From an uncultured Pelagibacteraceae bacterium (lineage in GTDB: Bacteria > Pseudomonadota > Alphaproteobacteria > Pelagibacterales > AG-422-B15): a stretch of 46,523 bases of DNA. This document shows positions 17,251 through 25,011 of the stretch, piece after piece. The first letter of the stretch is position 1. Each line of letters opens with the position of its first letter. Made by a program: the position numbers and the translations under genes. The notes under the pieces were generated by a model, which saw only the letters and a program-made list of their open reading frames with translations, did no database searches and was not told the origin of the DNA. The stretch lies in assembly GCA_902518415.1 (NCBI GenBank), contig CABYGA010000008.1:1-46523 (forward strand), read 5' to 3'.

Positions 17251-18497
17251 ATTTTAATCGTCATACCGTCATTAATTGAAAACCAATAGGCTCTAATTGC
17301 AGGGATCAGACTTACCAATGAAGCAGCTATAATAAATAACATAAAAATATAAATATCTTTTACAGCCAGCATTTCAATATTAACTAATATTCCGTAAGTA
17401 TTATCAATCCATGGTTGCAATACGTATAAAGTTAGGAACAGCATAACAGTACTTACAATTATACTCATTACTGAGATAATGAATGCTTCAAGCATTAAAA
17501 GACCTATAACAACTTTAGGTGATGCTCCCATTGCTCTCCAGATAGCCATTTCACGTCTTCTTTCATTCAAGCTTGAAAATATAATGGCCGTCATGCCAAT
17601 GAGTGTTGTAAAAATAACGGTTACGGAGATTCCTAGTAGTAGATTTTCAACCACGCCAACAATCCTCCACAGTTCTTGAAGAGCAACACCAGGTAAAATT
17701 GAACTTAAAGATTCCTCTGGATAATCATTAATCCATCGTTGTAATTGAAATATTTGTAATTTTGAATTTACCCCAATTAATGCTGCTGTGATATTTTTAG
17801 GAGAGAGATCCATCTGACGAATTTCTTCCACGGGAGTAATTTGCCCAGGAATTTTAGCTCCAGTAGACCAGTCTACATGAATAGCTTCAATTGCCTCCAA
17901 GCTTACGATAACTGTATTGTCGACTGGTGTTCCAGTTTTAGCAAGAATGCCTGAAACTCTAAATGGTTGATCGTCGTGATCTGAAAATGATTGTAAACCA
18001 TGAGATACAATGAGTGGAGTGCCCACAGAGTAATTTAGTTTTTCAGCAACACCTGCGCCTATTATGACATCGTATAAGTCATCCAGGTTTTTGCCCTGTT
18101 CCAATTCAATTGATTGTCCACCCCTAAATTTATATCGCTTAAAAAATTCACTATTGGTACCCATAACTCTAAAACCTTTATGACTATCTCCAAGAGAGAT
18201 AGGCACAGACCAAGCAACTTCTTTTTTATTTATAACATCTTCATAACTTTCCCAAGTTATGTTGTTGGTAGCATTTCCAATTCTAAAGACTGAATATAGA
18301 AGTAACTGAACAGAACTCGTTCTTGCGCCAACTATTAGGTCAGTTTGAGAAATCGTATCAGTGAAGCTTGTGTAAGCAGATGTTCTTAACTTTTCAACGC
18401 TCATGTACAACATTAAAGATAAAGATATGGCAAAAACTGTCATAGCAACGGTTAATAATCTTGCATACAAAGAATTGAAGGTAAGTTTTAATAGCAT
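17247..18497 (-). CDS. ABC transporter permease, FtsX/MacB type (zrg-type zinc system)
   Basis: A 416-residue permease with one N-terminal helix (10-32), a periplasmic domain of about 240 residues and three C-terminal helices (approx. 285-315, 330-360 and 380-402). The segment SLNERRREMAIWRAMGAS is the cytoplasmic coupling motif of FtsX-domain proteins such as LolC/MacB. The ATPase gene lies two bases upstream and DUF3299 overlaps downstream. FtsX-type transporters generally extract or release envelope substrates, or transmit force, rather than import ions directly. How such a machine aids zinc acquisition is not obvious from sequence. Confidence 0.86.
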   Translation of the reverse strand: MLLKLTFNSLYARLLTVAMTVFAISLSLMLYMSVEKLRTSAYTSFTDTISQTDLIVGARTSSVQLLLYSVFRIGNATNNITWESYEDVINKKEVAWSVPISLGDSHKGFRVMGTNSEFFKRYKFRGGQSIELEQGKNLDDLYDVIIGAGVAEKLNYSVGTPLIVSHGLQSFSDHDDQPFRVSGILAKTGTPVDNTVIVSLEAIEAIHVDWSTGAKIPGQITPVEEIRQMDLSPKNITAALIGVNSKLQIFQLQRWINDYPEESLSSILPGVALQELWRIVGVVENLLLGISVTVIFTTLIGMTAIIFSSLNERRREMAIWRAMGASPKVVIGLLMLEAFIISVMSIIVSTVMLFLTLYVLQPWIDNTYGILVNIEMLAVKDIYIFMLFIIAASLVSLIPAIRAYWFSINDGMTIKI

Positions 18498-18499
18498 CT

Positions 18500-19201
18500 T
18501 TATTTTTCTTTCACCGAGACATTCTTCATATCTATAACTCTATCAAAGTTAGAGCTTAAAGATTTGTCATGAGAAACCATTAATAAGGTTGAATTGCTGA
18601 TTGCAACTTGAGAAAACATTAAATCCAGAAATATATTTTGAGCGTCTGTATCCAAAGAGGATGTAGGTTCATCTGCTATGACCAATGGAGGATTTCCAAT
18701 TAATGCTCTTGCAACAGCAACCCTTTGTTGTTGACCCACGCTTAATTCACTTGCTTTCATATTAACAACGTCTTCAGGCAAACGTAAAGATTGACAAATA
18801 CTAATTGCGGTTTCTCTTTGATTACTAATGTTTGCTGACCTTAATTTTGAAAAATAAAGTGGCAACAAAATATTATCAATGACATTTGCATATGGGAGTA
18901 AATTAAATTGCTGAAATATAATACCAATGTTATCGGATCTATATTGATCTCTTTTTGTTGCTGATAAGTCATTAATCAGCTTTTCATTCAATTGAATTTT
19001 GCCTGAAAGTGGACTTAAAAATCCACAGATAAGTGAGAGTAGGGTAGTTTTACCTGAACCGCTCTCGCCCAAAAGCAATACTTTTTCTCCTTTGTCGACT
19101 GACAGCTCTGGAATATGAAGTTTAAATTTGCTTTTATTTGACCAATGAAACTTTACAGAATTAATTTGTATCGTTTTTTCATTCAAATTAGATTTTTCCA
19201 T
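18500..19201 (-). CDS. ABC transporter ATP-binding protein, LolD/MacB type (zrg-type zinc system)
   Basis: A 233-residue ATPase. Walker A GESGSGKTT, Q-loop GIIFQQFNLLPY, signature LSVGQQQRVAVARAL, Walker B LVIADEPTSSLD and a switch histidine in LMVSHDKSL are all present, so it should be active. The LLPYANVIDNILLP stretch after the Q-loop is typical of the LolD/MacB class that pairs with FtsX-type permeases. The start overlaps the DUF2796 gene by 14 bases and the stop is two bases from the permease, so the operon is tightly coupled. Predicted to be repressed by Zur when zinc is sufficient. Confidence 0.9.
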   Translation of the reverse strand: MEKSNLNEKTIQINSVKFHWSNKSKFKLHIPELSVDKGEKVLLLGESGSGKTTLLSLICGFLSPLSGKIQLNEKLINDLSATKRDQYRSDNIGIIFQQFNLLPYANVIDNILLPLYFSKLRSANISNQRETAISICQSLRLPEDVVNMKASELSVGQQQRVAVARALIGNPPLVIADEPTSSLDTDAQNIFLDLMFSQVAISNSTLLMVSHDKSLSSNFDRVIDMKNVSVKEK

Positions 19202-19799
19202 CTGTGTTAATTAAAGGCTCATCTCCTTCTACCTCAAAGCTAGTAGACCCCATATTTGAAATAAACTGAACCTCTAACTCACCAGAATTCGTGAAAGTAG
19301 CAAAATAAGGAAAATTTACCTCTTTAATGGCGTTTATATTGCCGCATTCAAATGAATATTTTGCATAAAACTCATTATGATTTTCTTCAGCATACTCATC
19401 ATGGTCATCGTGCTCATCATGGTCATCGTGCTCATCATGGTCATCGTGCTCATCGTGCTCATCATGGTCATCGTGCTCATCTTCTTCCTTTAAAGCAACT
19501 TTCTGACCGTTTAATTCGCAAAGACTATTGCTTGGTAGAGTGAATATATTTGTGTAATCATCAAATGTTTTCAAAGCTTGATTAATTTTAGCAATATCTT
19601 CATCACTTTTTGCTACATATTCAAAACCTACAATATCGGCTCCAGGAATCATAAATTCAAACTCAATTGTCGATCCTTCAACGGCAATATTTAACTCACC
19701 CACGCCATGTTCATGCTTATCAACTTGTCTCGTCTCTTCAGCACTGATTGTAAAAGTCATTAAATTAAATGAGATTAATATATAGATTATGTATTTCAT
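19188..19799 (-). CDS. zrgA: DUF2796 / ZrgA-like periplasmic zinc-binding protein with His/Asp repeats
   Basis: A 203-residue exported protein (signal peptide 1-20). The DUF2796 landmarks are KHEHGVGELNIAVEG (28-42), MIPGADIVGFEY and the LFxLPxxxxCELNG-like TLPSNSLCELNG. About residues 107-140 are a low-complexity run of Asp, Glu and His encoded by exact 18-bp DNA repeats, which should chelate zinc. A second cysteine lies in SFECGN, so a disulfide is possible. It is first in the zrg-type operon, 61 bases downstream of a Zur box. ZrgA of Vibrio cholerae is the closest named relative by family knowledge. Confidence 0.85.
   Translation of the reverse strand: MKYIIYILISFNLMTFTISAEETRQVDKHEHGVGELNIAVEGSTIEFEFMIPGADIVGFEYVAKSDEDIAKINQALKTFDDYTNIFTLPSNSLCELNGQKVALKEEDEHDDHDEHDEHDDHDEHDDHDEHDDHDEYAEENHNEFYAKYSFECGNINAIKEVNFPYFATFTNSGELEVQFISNMGSTSFEVEGDEPLINTDGKI
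19395..19475. repeat. 18-bp tandem repeat coding the His/Asp tract
   Basis: The unit CTCATCATGGTCATCGTG occurs exactly at 19395-19412, 19413-19430 and 19431-19448, then a 9-bp half unit, then again at 19458-19475. On the minus strand it encodes the repeating His-Asp-Asp-His-Asp-Glu tract of the DUF2796 protein. Exact copies suggest recent slippage or unequal crossover, so the length is likely variable between strains. Confidence 0.95.
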
Positions 19800-19860
19800 A
19801 TGAGCCTCTATTTGAAAAAAAAATATATTATCGTTAAAAAAATATTTTATCTAGAGAAAA

Positions 19861-19877
19861 TTGTTATTATATAACAA
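19861..19877 (-). promoter_or_regulatory. Zur box upstream of the zrg-type operon
   Basis: TTGTTATTATATAACAA is a 17-bp palindrome with perfect 7-bp arms (TTGTTAT and ATAACAA). On the minus strand it contains TATAAT (19866-19871), so a bound repressor would block the -10 region. It lies 61 bases upstream of the DUF2796 start and shares its arms with the box between znuC and znuA. The zur gene itself is next door. Confidence 0.8.
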
Positions 19878-19900
19878 TTCAATTAATGGATGATTTTGTC

Positions 19901-20302
19901 TTAAGATGTTTCGCAGGATTTACAAGTACCAAAGAATTCTAGATTGTAGCCGTCAAATTTGATTCCACTATTATCCTTAAAATCTAATAAATATTTAAAG
20001 AGTTTAGGATCATTTATTTCCGAGACTTCATCACAACTATCACATATTGAAAATGCAGTAGCATGAGGTGTTTCACAATCTGAAGTTTTGCATGCAACAA
20101 ATGAATTTTGACTTTCTACTTTATGAATTTTACCAATTTCAATTAACTTATCTAAAGCTCTGTAAACTTGAGGTGGAGCATTGATGCCTTTTTTTTGTAC
20201 ATTAGATAAAATGGAATACGCTTTAACAGGCTTCTTGTTTTTTTGAATGTATTCAAGAATGATCTTTTGATTTTTGGATAGTGGTTTCTGTTTATTTTCC
20301 AT
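19901..20302 (-). CDS. zur: zinc-responsive Fur-family repressor Zur
   Basis: A 133-residue Fur-family regulator. The N-terminal winged helix contains PPQVYRALDKLIEIGKIHKVE (43-63), the standard Fur recognition helix region. The structural zinc site is formed by CDSC (87-90) and CKSC (127-130). Cys71, Cys76 and His80 in the CKTSDCETPH stretch are in the regulatory zinc-site region typical of Zur rather than Fur. It is the third gene of znuC-znuB-zur, so it should be autoregulated through the box upstream of znuC. Targets predicted here are the znu genes and the zrg-type operon. Confidence 0.9.
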   Translation of the reverse strand: MENKQKPLSKNQKIILEYIQKNKKPVKAYSILSNVQKKGINAPPQVYRALDKLIEIGKIHKVESQNSFVACKTSDCETPHATAFSICDSCDEVSEINDPKLFKYLLDFKDNSGIKFDGYNLEFFGTCKSCETS

Positions 20303-20313
20303 TGTTTGCTATT

Positions 20314-21105
20314 TTAATATTTTTTTCTAATTCTGGATAATGATAAAATAAATAAAATTATTGCAACTGTGACAATAGTAGGGCCCGATGATGTATTGAT
20401 TTCGAAGGATGCATAAAGTCCAACAAATACTGACAATAATCCTCCTATAATTGACAAAACAACCATTTGTTTGGGATTATTTGATAAATTACGCGCCATT
20501 GCACATGGAATAATCAGCATCCCAGTTATTAAGAGAAGACCTACCATTTTGATAGAAATTGCAATGAGAGCTGCCAATAAAATTGTAAATATAGCGTTAA
20601 CTCGTTTTGGATTCATGCCTTCAGCTTCAGCCAACTCATAATTTACCGTTGAGGCAAATAAAGGTTTCCATATTAGCCATAATACGAAAAGTATTATTGC
20701 ACCGCCTGCCCATATAATGATCAAGTCATTTACATTTACCGACAGTATATCTCCAAACAGAACTCCCATGATATCAAACCTTATGAATGTTAAAAATCCT
20801 AAGACTACCAACCCAATGGCCAAAGATGAGTGTGAGAGAAGTCCTAGTAGTGCATCGCCTGCTAAATTTGTTGTATTTTGCAATCTCAATAAAATTAATG
20901 CAACTAGTGATGAAACAGCGAATATTGATAGTGAAATGTTTATATCAAATGATATCGATAATATTACACCTAACAATGCTGAGTGCGCCAATGTATCCCC
21001 AAAGAATGAAAGTCTTCGCCAAACAACAAAGCATCCTAGAGGACCAGTAACTATTGCAATTCCAATACCAGCGATCAGTGCCCTAAACAAAAAGTCATCA
21101 AACAT
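20314..21105 (-). CDS. znuB: zinc ABC transporter permease ZnuB
   Basis: A 263-residue inner-membrane permease of the metal ABC-3 family with about eight helices. Family wording is clear: FLFRALIAGIGIAIVTGPLGCFVVWRR at the start, the SFFGDTLAHSALLGV segment, and EAEGMNPKRVNAIFTILLA for contact with the ATPase. It forms the channel for zinc delivered by ZnuA and energised by ZnuC. It lies one base from the znuC stop and 11 bases from zur. Its operon position and the Zur box support zinc rather than manganese as substrate. Confidence 0.92.
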   Translation of the reverse strand: MFDDFLFRALIAGIGIAIVTGPLGCFVVWRRLSFFGDTLAHSALLGVILSISFDINISLSIFAVSSLVALILLRLQNTTNLAGDALLGLLSHSSLAIGLVVLGFLTFIRFDIMGVLFGDILSVNVNDLIIIWAGGAIILFVLWLIWKPLFASTVNYELAEAEGMNPKRVNAIFTILLAALIAISIKMVGLLLITGMLIIPCAMARNLSNNPKQMVVLSIIGGLLSVFVGLYASFEINTSSGPTIVTVAIILFILSLSRIRKKY

Positions 21106-21106
21106 A

Positions 21107-21856
21107 TTATTTTGCTTCTTTCACGATGTTGCCATCTGAGTCATGAACATGGTCATGCTCATGTTCATAGAGAGATAGAAGCTGAGATGATTTTTCTCCA
21201 AAAAGTTCTTTATATTCTTTGTTTTGAGCAACAGCTACTGGCGTTCCTGAGCAACAAACATGCCCATTAAGACAAACGACATAGTCAGTTGCAGACATAA
21301 CAACATGTAGATCGTGTGAAATTAGCAGTATCCCACACTGAAGTGTTTCGGATATTTTTTTTATCAATGCGTATAATTCAACTTCACCTGTAAAATCGAC
21401 ACCCTGTACAGGCTCATCAAGGACCAAAAGGTCTGGTTTCTTTGCAATTGCTCGTGCCAGAAGAACTCTTTGAAATTCACCACCTGATAATTCTCTTAGA
21501 TTATTATTTTTAAGGTGCTCAACGCTTGTTAAGTTAAGAGCATCGTTTATTTCTTGATCTTGAAGGTCCTGAGTTAAGACCATAAAATCAATAACTCTTA
21601 CAGGCAATGTCCAGTCAATTGAAACTTTTTGTGGTACGTAAGAAATTTTATTTGTTAATCTTTCAACAGTGCCCTCAATGTTTTTGTAAAGACCGAGAGC
21701 TATTTTAGCAGTGGTGGTTTTACCTGAACCGTTTGGACCAATTAAAGTAACAATTTTTCCTTTTGTAATATTTAAATTTACACCTTTAACTAGCCATTTG
21801 CCATTCTTATACAATCCGGCATCAGATACTTTTACTAAAAGGTCATTGTCAGTCAT
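21107..21856 (-). CDS. znuC: zinc ABC transporter ATP-binding protein ZnuC
   Basis: A 249-residue ATPase with Walker A GPNGSGKTT, signature LSGGEFQRVLLARAI, Walker B LLVLDEPVQGVD and switch histidine in LLISHDLHVV. The VPQK sequence near residue 70 is typical of metal-ABC ATPases. The C-terminus carries a short histidine-rich tail (YEHEHDHVHDSDG), as in some ZnuC proteins, which may sense or bind zinc. It is first in znuC-znuB-zur and divergent from znuA, with a Zur box in the 72-base gap 24 bases before its start. Confidence 0.92.
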   Translation of the reverse strand: MTDNDLLVKVSDAGLYKNGKWLVKGVNLNITKGKIVTLIGPNGSGKTTTAKIALGLYKNIEGTVERLTNKISYVPQKVSIDWTLPVRVIDFMVLTQDLQDQEINDALNLTSVEHLKNNNLRELSGGEFQRVLLARAIAKKPDLLVLDEPVQGVDFTGEVELYALIKKISETLQCGILLISHDLHVVMSATDYVVCLNGHVCCSGTPVAVAQNKEYKELFGEKSSQLLSLYEHEHDHVHDSDGNIVKEAK

Positions 21857-21879
21857 GAGAAATTGCTTGCTAAATAATT

Positions 21880-21896
21880 TTGTTATAATATAACGC
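21880..21896. promoter_or_regulatory. Zur box between divergent znuC and znuA
   Basis: GTTATAATATAAC at 21882-21894 is a perfect palindrome around one central base, within the 17-bp frame TTGTTAT-AAT-ATAACGC. It overlaps a TATAAT on the plus strand (21884-21889) and a TATATT on the minus strand, so one site can repress both the znuA and the znuCB-zur promoters. The arms match those of the box at 19861-19877. The shape agrees with known proteobacterial Zur operators of the GTTATA-N-TATAAC type. Confidence 0.85.
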
Positions 21897-21928
21897 TATA
21901 CTTAAACTATTATGAAAGCAATATATCT

Positions 21929-23041
21929 ATGAAATTACAACTTAAATTTGGATTAATCTTATCTACTATTTCTCTATTAACGTTTATTTCTTACGCGAAA
22001 GCTGAAACAAAAGTTGTAGCATCAATTAAGCCGATACATTCATTAATTAGTTATGTTATGGATGGAGTAGGAACGCCTGGCTTATTAGTAGATGGCAGCT
22101 CTTCACCACATACTTTTCAATTGAAGCCATCCCACGCAACAATGCTTCAAGAAGCAGATATTGTGTTTTGGATCGGTGAAGACTTGGAGTCATTTCTAGA
22201 GACACCTCTGGAGTCAATTGCAAAAGATGCAAAGCAAGTAACATTGATGGAATCAGAAGATATTGAAATGCTCAAATTTAGGGAAAAAAATGTATTTGAT
22301 GACCATGATGACCATGATGATCATGGAGATGAACATGATGACCATGACGAGCATGACGAACACGAAGAGCACGGCGATGAACATGATGACCATGATGAGC
22401 ACGGCGATGAACATGACGAGCATGATGAGCACGGTGATGAACATGACGAGCATGACGAACACGAAGAACATGGTGACGAGCATGACGAGCACGGTGATGA
22501 ACATGACGAGCACGCACATCATGACGGTCATAACCATGGTGAATTTGACATTCACTTTTGGCTAGATCCAGAAATCGCAAAGACTATTGTTCAAATAGCT
22601 GCAAAAGAAATGTCAGAAATTGATCCTGCAAATGCATCAAAATATGAAGCAAATGCAGCCAAAGCTCTGAATGAACTTGATCAACTTATAAATGATACAA
22701 GAGGCAAGATAAATAAGGATGCCACTTATGTTGTATTCCATGATGCTTATCAATATTTTGAGCAACGTTTTGGAATCGAAGTAATCGGTGCACTAACAGT
22801 AAATCCTGAAGTATTGCCAGGCGCTAAACAGCTTGCTGAAATTAGAGAGGTCATTGAACACGAGGGCGTTAACTGCCTATTCTCTGAGCCTCAGTTTAAT
22901 CCAAGTATTGCTGAAACAATTGCTAGCGACACAGGCGTGAAGGCTGCAGTTCTTGATCCGTTAGGAGCTGAACTAGAGCCTGGAAAAGATCTGTATTTTG
23001 ATCTTATAAGCGATATGGCATCATCATTTGAAAGTTGCTAG
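21929..23041 (+). CDS. znuA: zinc ABC transporter substrate-binding protein ZnuA
   Basis: A 370-residue periplasmic cluster A-I binding protein with a signal peptide (1-25). Predicted zinc ligands are His61 (SSPHTF), His209 (DIHFWLDP), His271 (VVFHDAYQYF) and Asp343 (VLDPLG). Residues 124-203 form an unusually long His/Asp/Glu loop, the region that in ZnuA proteins collects zinc for the binding site. Cys316 and Cys370 correspond to the conserved C-terminal disulfide. It is divergent from znuC under a shared Zur box and followed after 24 bases by a DUF1826 gene. No strong Shine-Dalgarno is visible before the ATG. Confidence 0.94.
   Translation: MKLQLKFGLILSTISLLTFISYAKAETKVVASIKPIHSLISYVMDGVGTPGLLVDGSSSPHTFQLKPSHATMLQEADIVFWIGEDLESFLETPLESIAKDAKQVTLMESEDIEMLKFREKNVFDDHDDHDDHGDEHDDHDEHDEHEEHGDEHDDHDEHGDEHDEHDEHGDEHDEHDEHEEHGDEHDEHGDEHDEHAHHDGHNHGEFDIHFWLDPEIAKTIVQIAAKEMSEIDPANASKYEANAAKALNELDQLINDTRGKINKDATYVVFHDAYQYFEQRFGIEVIGALTVNPEVLPGAKQLAEIREVIEHEGVNCLFSEPQFNPSIAETIASDTGVKAAVLDPLGAELEPGKDLYFDLISDMASSFESC
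22299..22536. repeat. Degenerate GAT/GAC-CAT tandem repeat coding the ZnuA His/Asp loop
   Basis: The DNA consists of variants of a 9-base GATGAACAT / GACGAGCAT / GACCATGAT unit, grouped into longer blocks such as GAGCACGGTGATGAACATGA. It encodes ZnuA residues 124-203. Copies differ mainly at third codon positions, so the tract is older or better purified by selection for protein than the exact repeat in the DUF2796 gene. Long open frames on the other strands here are by-products of the repeat. Confidence 0.9.
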
Positions 23042-23065
23042 GAGTTTATCAAGATAAGGCAGTCA

Positions 23066-23710
23066 ATGAGAAATCCAGAGGGAATTTTTTTAACTGACAA
23101 TCTTGAGTCTCTAAAAAACTTCAATAAGTCCAAATACAAGCTCGGGATTGTAGAGAGAAATGCCCTTACTGGTGGGGATGAGTTCTTCAATGAGTTAATG
23201 CAGAAGCCTTTTCAAGTATCAGGAGCTGTCCGTAAACTCTTTGCAAAATCAGATATAGCAAAGCTTCTTGAAAATACTCTTTCTCCAGACTTGAGAGCCA
23301 ATGAATTTTTCAAACAATGGCTTAGTGATATGGAAGACGTATGCAAGTCATTTAGTGAGCTTGAGAACATTAAAGATGTTGCATTTTGGCTTGGTACTAA
23401 GCGTGGATGCAGTCGATACCATGTAGACAATGTTCCAAAACGTTTGCTTGTAACTTATGCTGGGAGAGGAACTGAGTGGATACCTGATATGACCGCAGAT
23501 CGAACTGCTTTTGAAAGCGGTGAGCCTAATGAGCATATTGTAAAAGATACATCAGCCTTAAGACACATACGTCAATGGGATGTTGCAGTGTTCAGAGGCT
23601 TTCGTGAAGGCATTTTGCACCGTACGCCCGATGAAGCGTTAAATGGGCCATCAATATTACTTAGGTTAGACCATTCTTCATTTTTAAAAAAAATAGATCA
23701 TAGCTACTAA
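23066..23710 (+). CDS. DUF1826 domain protein, probable zinc-regulon member
   Basis: A 214-residue soluble protein. The DUF1826 core is visible: SRYHVDNVPKRLLVTYAG, then GTEWIPD, and HRTPDEALNGPSILLRLD at the end. The His-x-Asp and later His-Arg-Thr spacing resembles metal ligands of cupin or 2-oxoglutarate oxygenase folds, but catalysis is not shown. It begins 24 bases after znuA on the same strand and should be co-transcribed and Zur-controlled. DUF1826 genes are known to occur next to zinc-homeostasis genes in other bacteria. An AT-rich hairpin follows it. Confidence 0.78.
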   Translation: MRNPEGIFLTDNLESLKNFNKSKYKLGIVERNALTGGDEFFNELMQKPFQVSGAVRKLFAKSDIAKLLENTLSPDLRANEFFKQWLSDMEDVCKSFSELENIKDVAFWLGTKRGCSRYHVDNVPKRLLVTYAGRGTEWIPDMTADRTAFESGEPNEHIVKDTSALRHIRQWDVAVFRGFREGILHRTPDEALNGPSILLRLDHSSFLKKIDHSY

Positions 23711-23719
23711 ACAATACAT

Positions 23720-23760
23720 TAAATAACACATTTAAATGTTTCAAAAATGTGAATTATTTA
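23720..23760 (+). terminator. AT-rich hairpin after znuA-DUF1826
   Basis: TAAATAACACATTT (23720-23733) pairs with AAATGTGAATTATTTA (23745-23760) with a two-base bulge, 9 bases after the DUF1826 stop. The stem is AT-rich and no pure T run follows, so it is a weak terminator candidate. Confidence 0.35.
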
Positions 23761-23831
23761 AATTCTTATACTTATTTATTGATTTCGATTTATTATTTAG
23801 AATAATCTAAAATCCTGAATCTATTAAAGGT

Positions 23832-24551
23832 ATGACGTCAGAATTTACATTATTTGGTTTTCATCATCTAATTTCAATTACATCAATCTTTGCAATTTCA
23901 TTTCTATTTCCTGCATTGGTAAGACTGATTAACAATAAATCAATTACTGAAATAATCTTAATCATCTTAGGAGCTGTATTAATTATCCATGAATTAGCAA
24001 AACCTTTTTACAGGGTTGTTTTTTATGATCATTCTGTTTATGAGGTATTTCCAATACACATTTGTCATATCGCAGCATTATCCATGGGAATTTATATCTT
24101 CACTAAAATTAAATTCTTTTTTGAAGTTGCGTACTTTTTTGGACTAACTGGAAATCTGTTAGCTATGGTAACACCTGATGTTGATTATACCTATCCAGAT
24201 GCTGAATTCATTACATATTACTTTGGTCATGGATTGCTTTTTATGACTGTATTTTATGTATGTATCTGTACCAAAGTGGAATTGACCTGGAGTTCAGTAA
24301 TTAGAGTCTTAGTTTTTGCTGTTTCCTTATTACCATTGATTTACTTGCTAAACCTTTATCTCGTTAGTTATTTTGCTGATGTTAATTACTGGTATTTAAT
24401 GATTACGCCTGCAGCCAACACGCTGTTGGATTTCTTCCCAGCCCCACCATGGCATATACCTTATCTAGCAATATTAGCTCTGATCTTGTTTGTGATGTCG
24501 TATTGGGTGTACTTAGCCCTAATGAGACTAAATAAATTCAAATATCTTTAA
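23832..24551 (+). CDS. TIGR02206 family membrane protein (YwaF-like)
   Basis: A 239-residue integral membrane protein with six to seven helices. Family marks include the start LFGFHHLISI, the HELAKPFYR stretch after helix two, the PIHICHIAAL helix, GLTGNLLAMVTPD, and the closing region NYWYLMITPAANTLLDFFPAPPWHI, which is the most characteristic part of TIGR02206. Histidines inside helices (FHH, HICH, FGHG) are conserved in the family. No function is established. It is monocistronic, and its end overlaps a small convergent gene by 24 bases. Confidence 0.8.
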   Translation: MTSEFTLFGFHHLISITSIFAISFLFPALVRLINNKSITEIILIILGAVLIIHELAKPFYRVVFYDHSVYEVFPIHICHIAALSMGIYIFTKIKFFFEVAYFFGLTGNLLAMVTPDVDYTYPDAEFITYYFGHGLLFMTVFYVCICTKVELTWSSVIRVLVFAVSLLPLIYLLNLYLVSYFADVNYWYLMITPAANTLLDFFPAPPWHIPYLAILALILFVMSYWVYLALMRLNKFKYL

Positions 24552-24677
24552 TATAATGATTGTGTTTAAGACTAATAGCAGCAGAGGAACCACTGTTCTT
24601 ATGAGTTCCATGATGTGATTAATGTTATCTAACTTTTTTTCGAGCTCAGATTTGTTATTCAGTAATTTGTTCAACAT
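24528..24677 (-). CDS. small single-helix membrane protein, probably leaderless
   Basis: A 49-residue product: residues 1-25 form a charged amphipathic helix (MLNKLLNNKSELEKKLDN) and about 28-47 a membrane segment (VVPLLLLVLNTIIILKIF). A longer in-frame start exists at 24731, but a consensus promoter lies downstream of that start, so I choose the ATG at 24677. The ATG falls seven bases after the -10 hexamer, which places it at or near the transcription start; the mRNA would be leaderless. It converges on and overlaps the TIGR02206 gene by 24 bases. Function unknown. Confidence 0.5.
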   Translation of the reverse strand: MLNKLLNNKSELEKKLDNINHIMELIRTVVPLLLLVLNTIIILKIFEFI

Positions 24678-24683
24678 AAAACA

Positions 24684-24712
24684 ATTATAACACATCAATT
24701 TATTAAGTTCAA
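24684..24712 (-). promoter_or_regulatory. Consensus sigma70 promoter for the 49-codon gene
   Basis: On the minus strand TTGAAC (24712-24707), a 17-base spacer, then a perfect TATAAT (24689-24684). The start codon at 24677 is at the expected transcription start position. It is among the best promoter matches in the window. Confidence 0.65.
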
Positions 24713-25011
24713 GTTTTATTATGTAAAACAATAACTTATAAAATTTTATGAATATTTTACATTACCTTAAAATACTATCGGATCAATTAGAATAAATAGC
24801 AAAAATTATCTACATAAAATTTTATATCTTAGTTCGTAAATTCTTGAGATTTTCAAACGAATCAAATCAAGGTTGATAATTCTTTTAATTTCAAAATTTC
24901 AATTTTTATTATGAAAAATATAAAAATCGAAAAAGAATGTCCAAATCATATCCAGGCTAGTGTTTGCCTAAATTCATTATTTAATATTTTCAATTAAGGA
25001 GAACAGAGACA
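24713..25011. other. AT-rich intergenic stretch, no gene seen
   Basis: This roughly 300-base stretch between the small minus-strand promoter and the PiT-like gene is very AT-rich. I see no open frame of coding character, no tRNA and no strong hairpin. Its last bases hold AAGGAG at 24997-25002, ten bases before the ATG at 25012, as ribosome site. The promoter of the PiT-like gene must lie here, but I cannot fix it. Confidence 0.5.

Noticed and set aside
19395-19475. Regular repeats that could be taken for a CRISPR array
   Set aside because: Units are directly adjacent with no spacers and lie in frame within the DUF2796 coding sequence; no cas genes are present.
22253-22580. Three long open frames on other strands and frames across the ZnuA repeat
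   Set aside because: They are low-complexity by-products of the GAT/CAT repeat that encodes the ZnuA loop; they have no ribosome site and no plausible protein character.
24528-24731. Longer 67-codon version of the small minus-strand gene
   Set aside because: The consensus promoter lies inside the extra part, so transcripts from it cannot include the earlier start.
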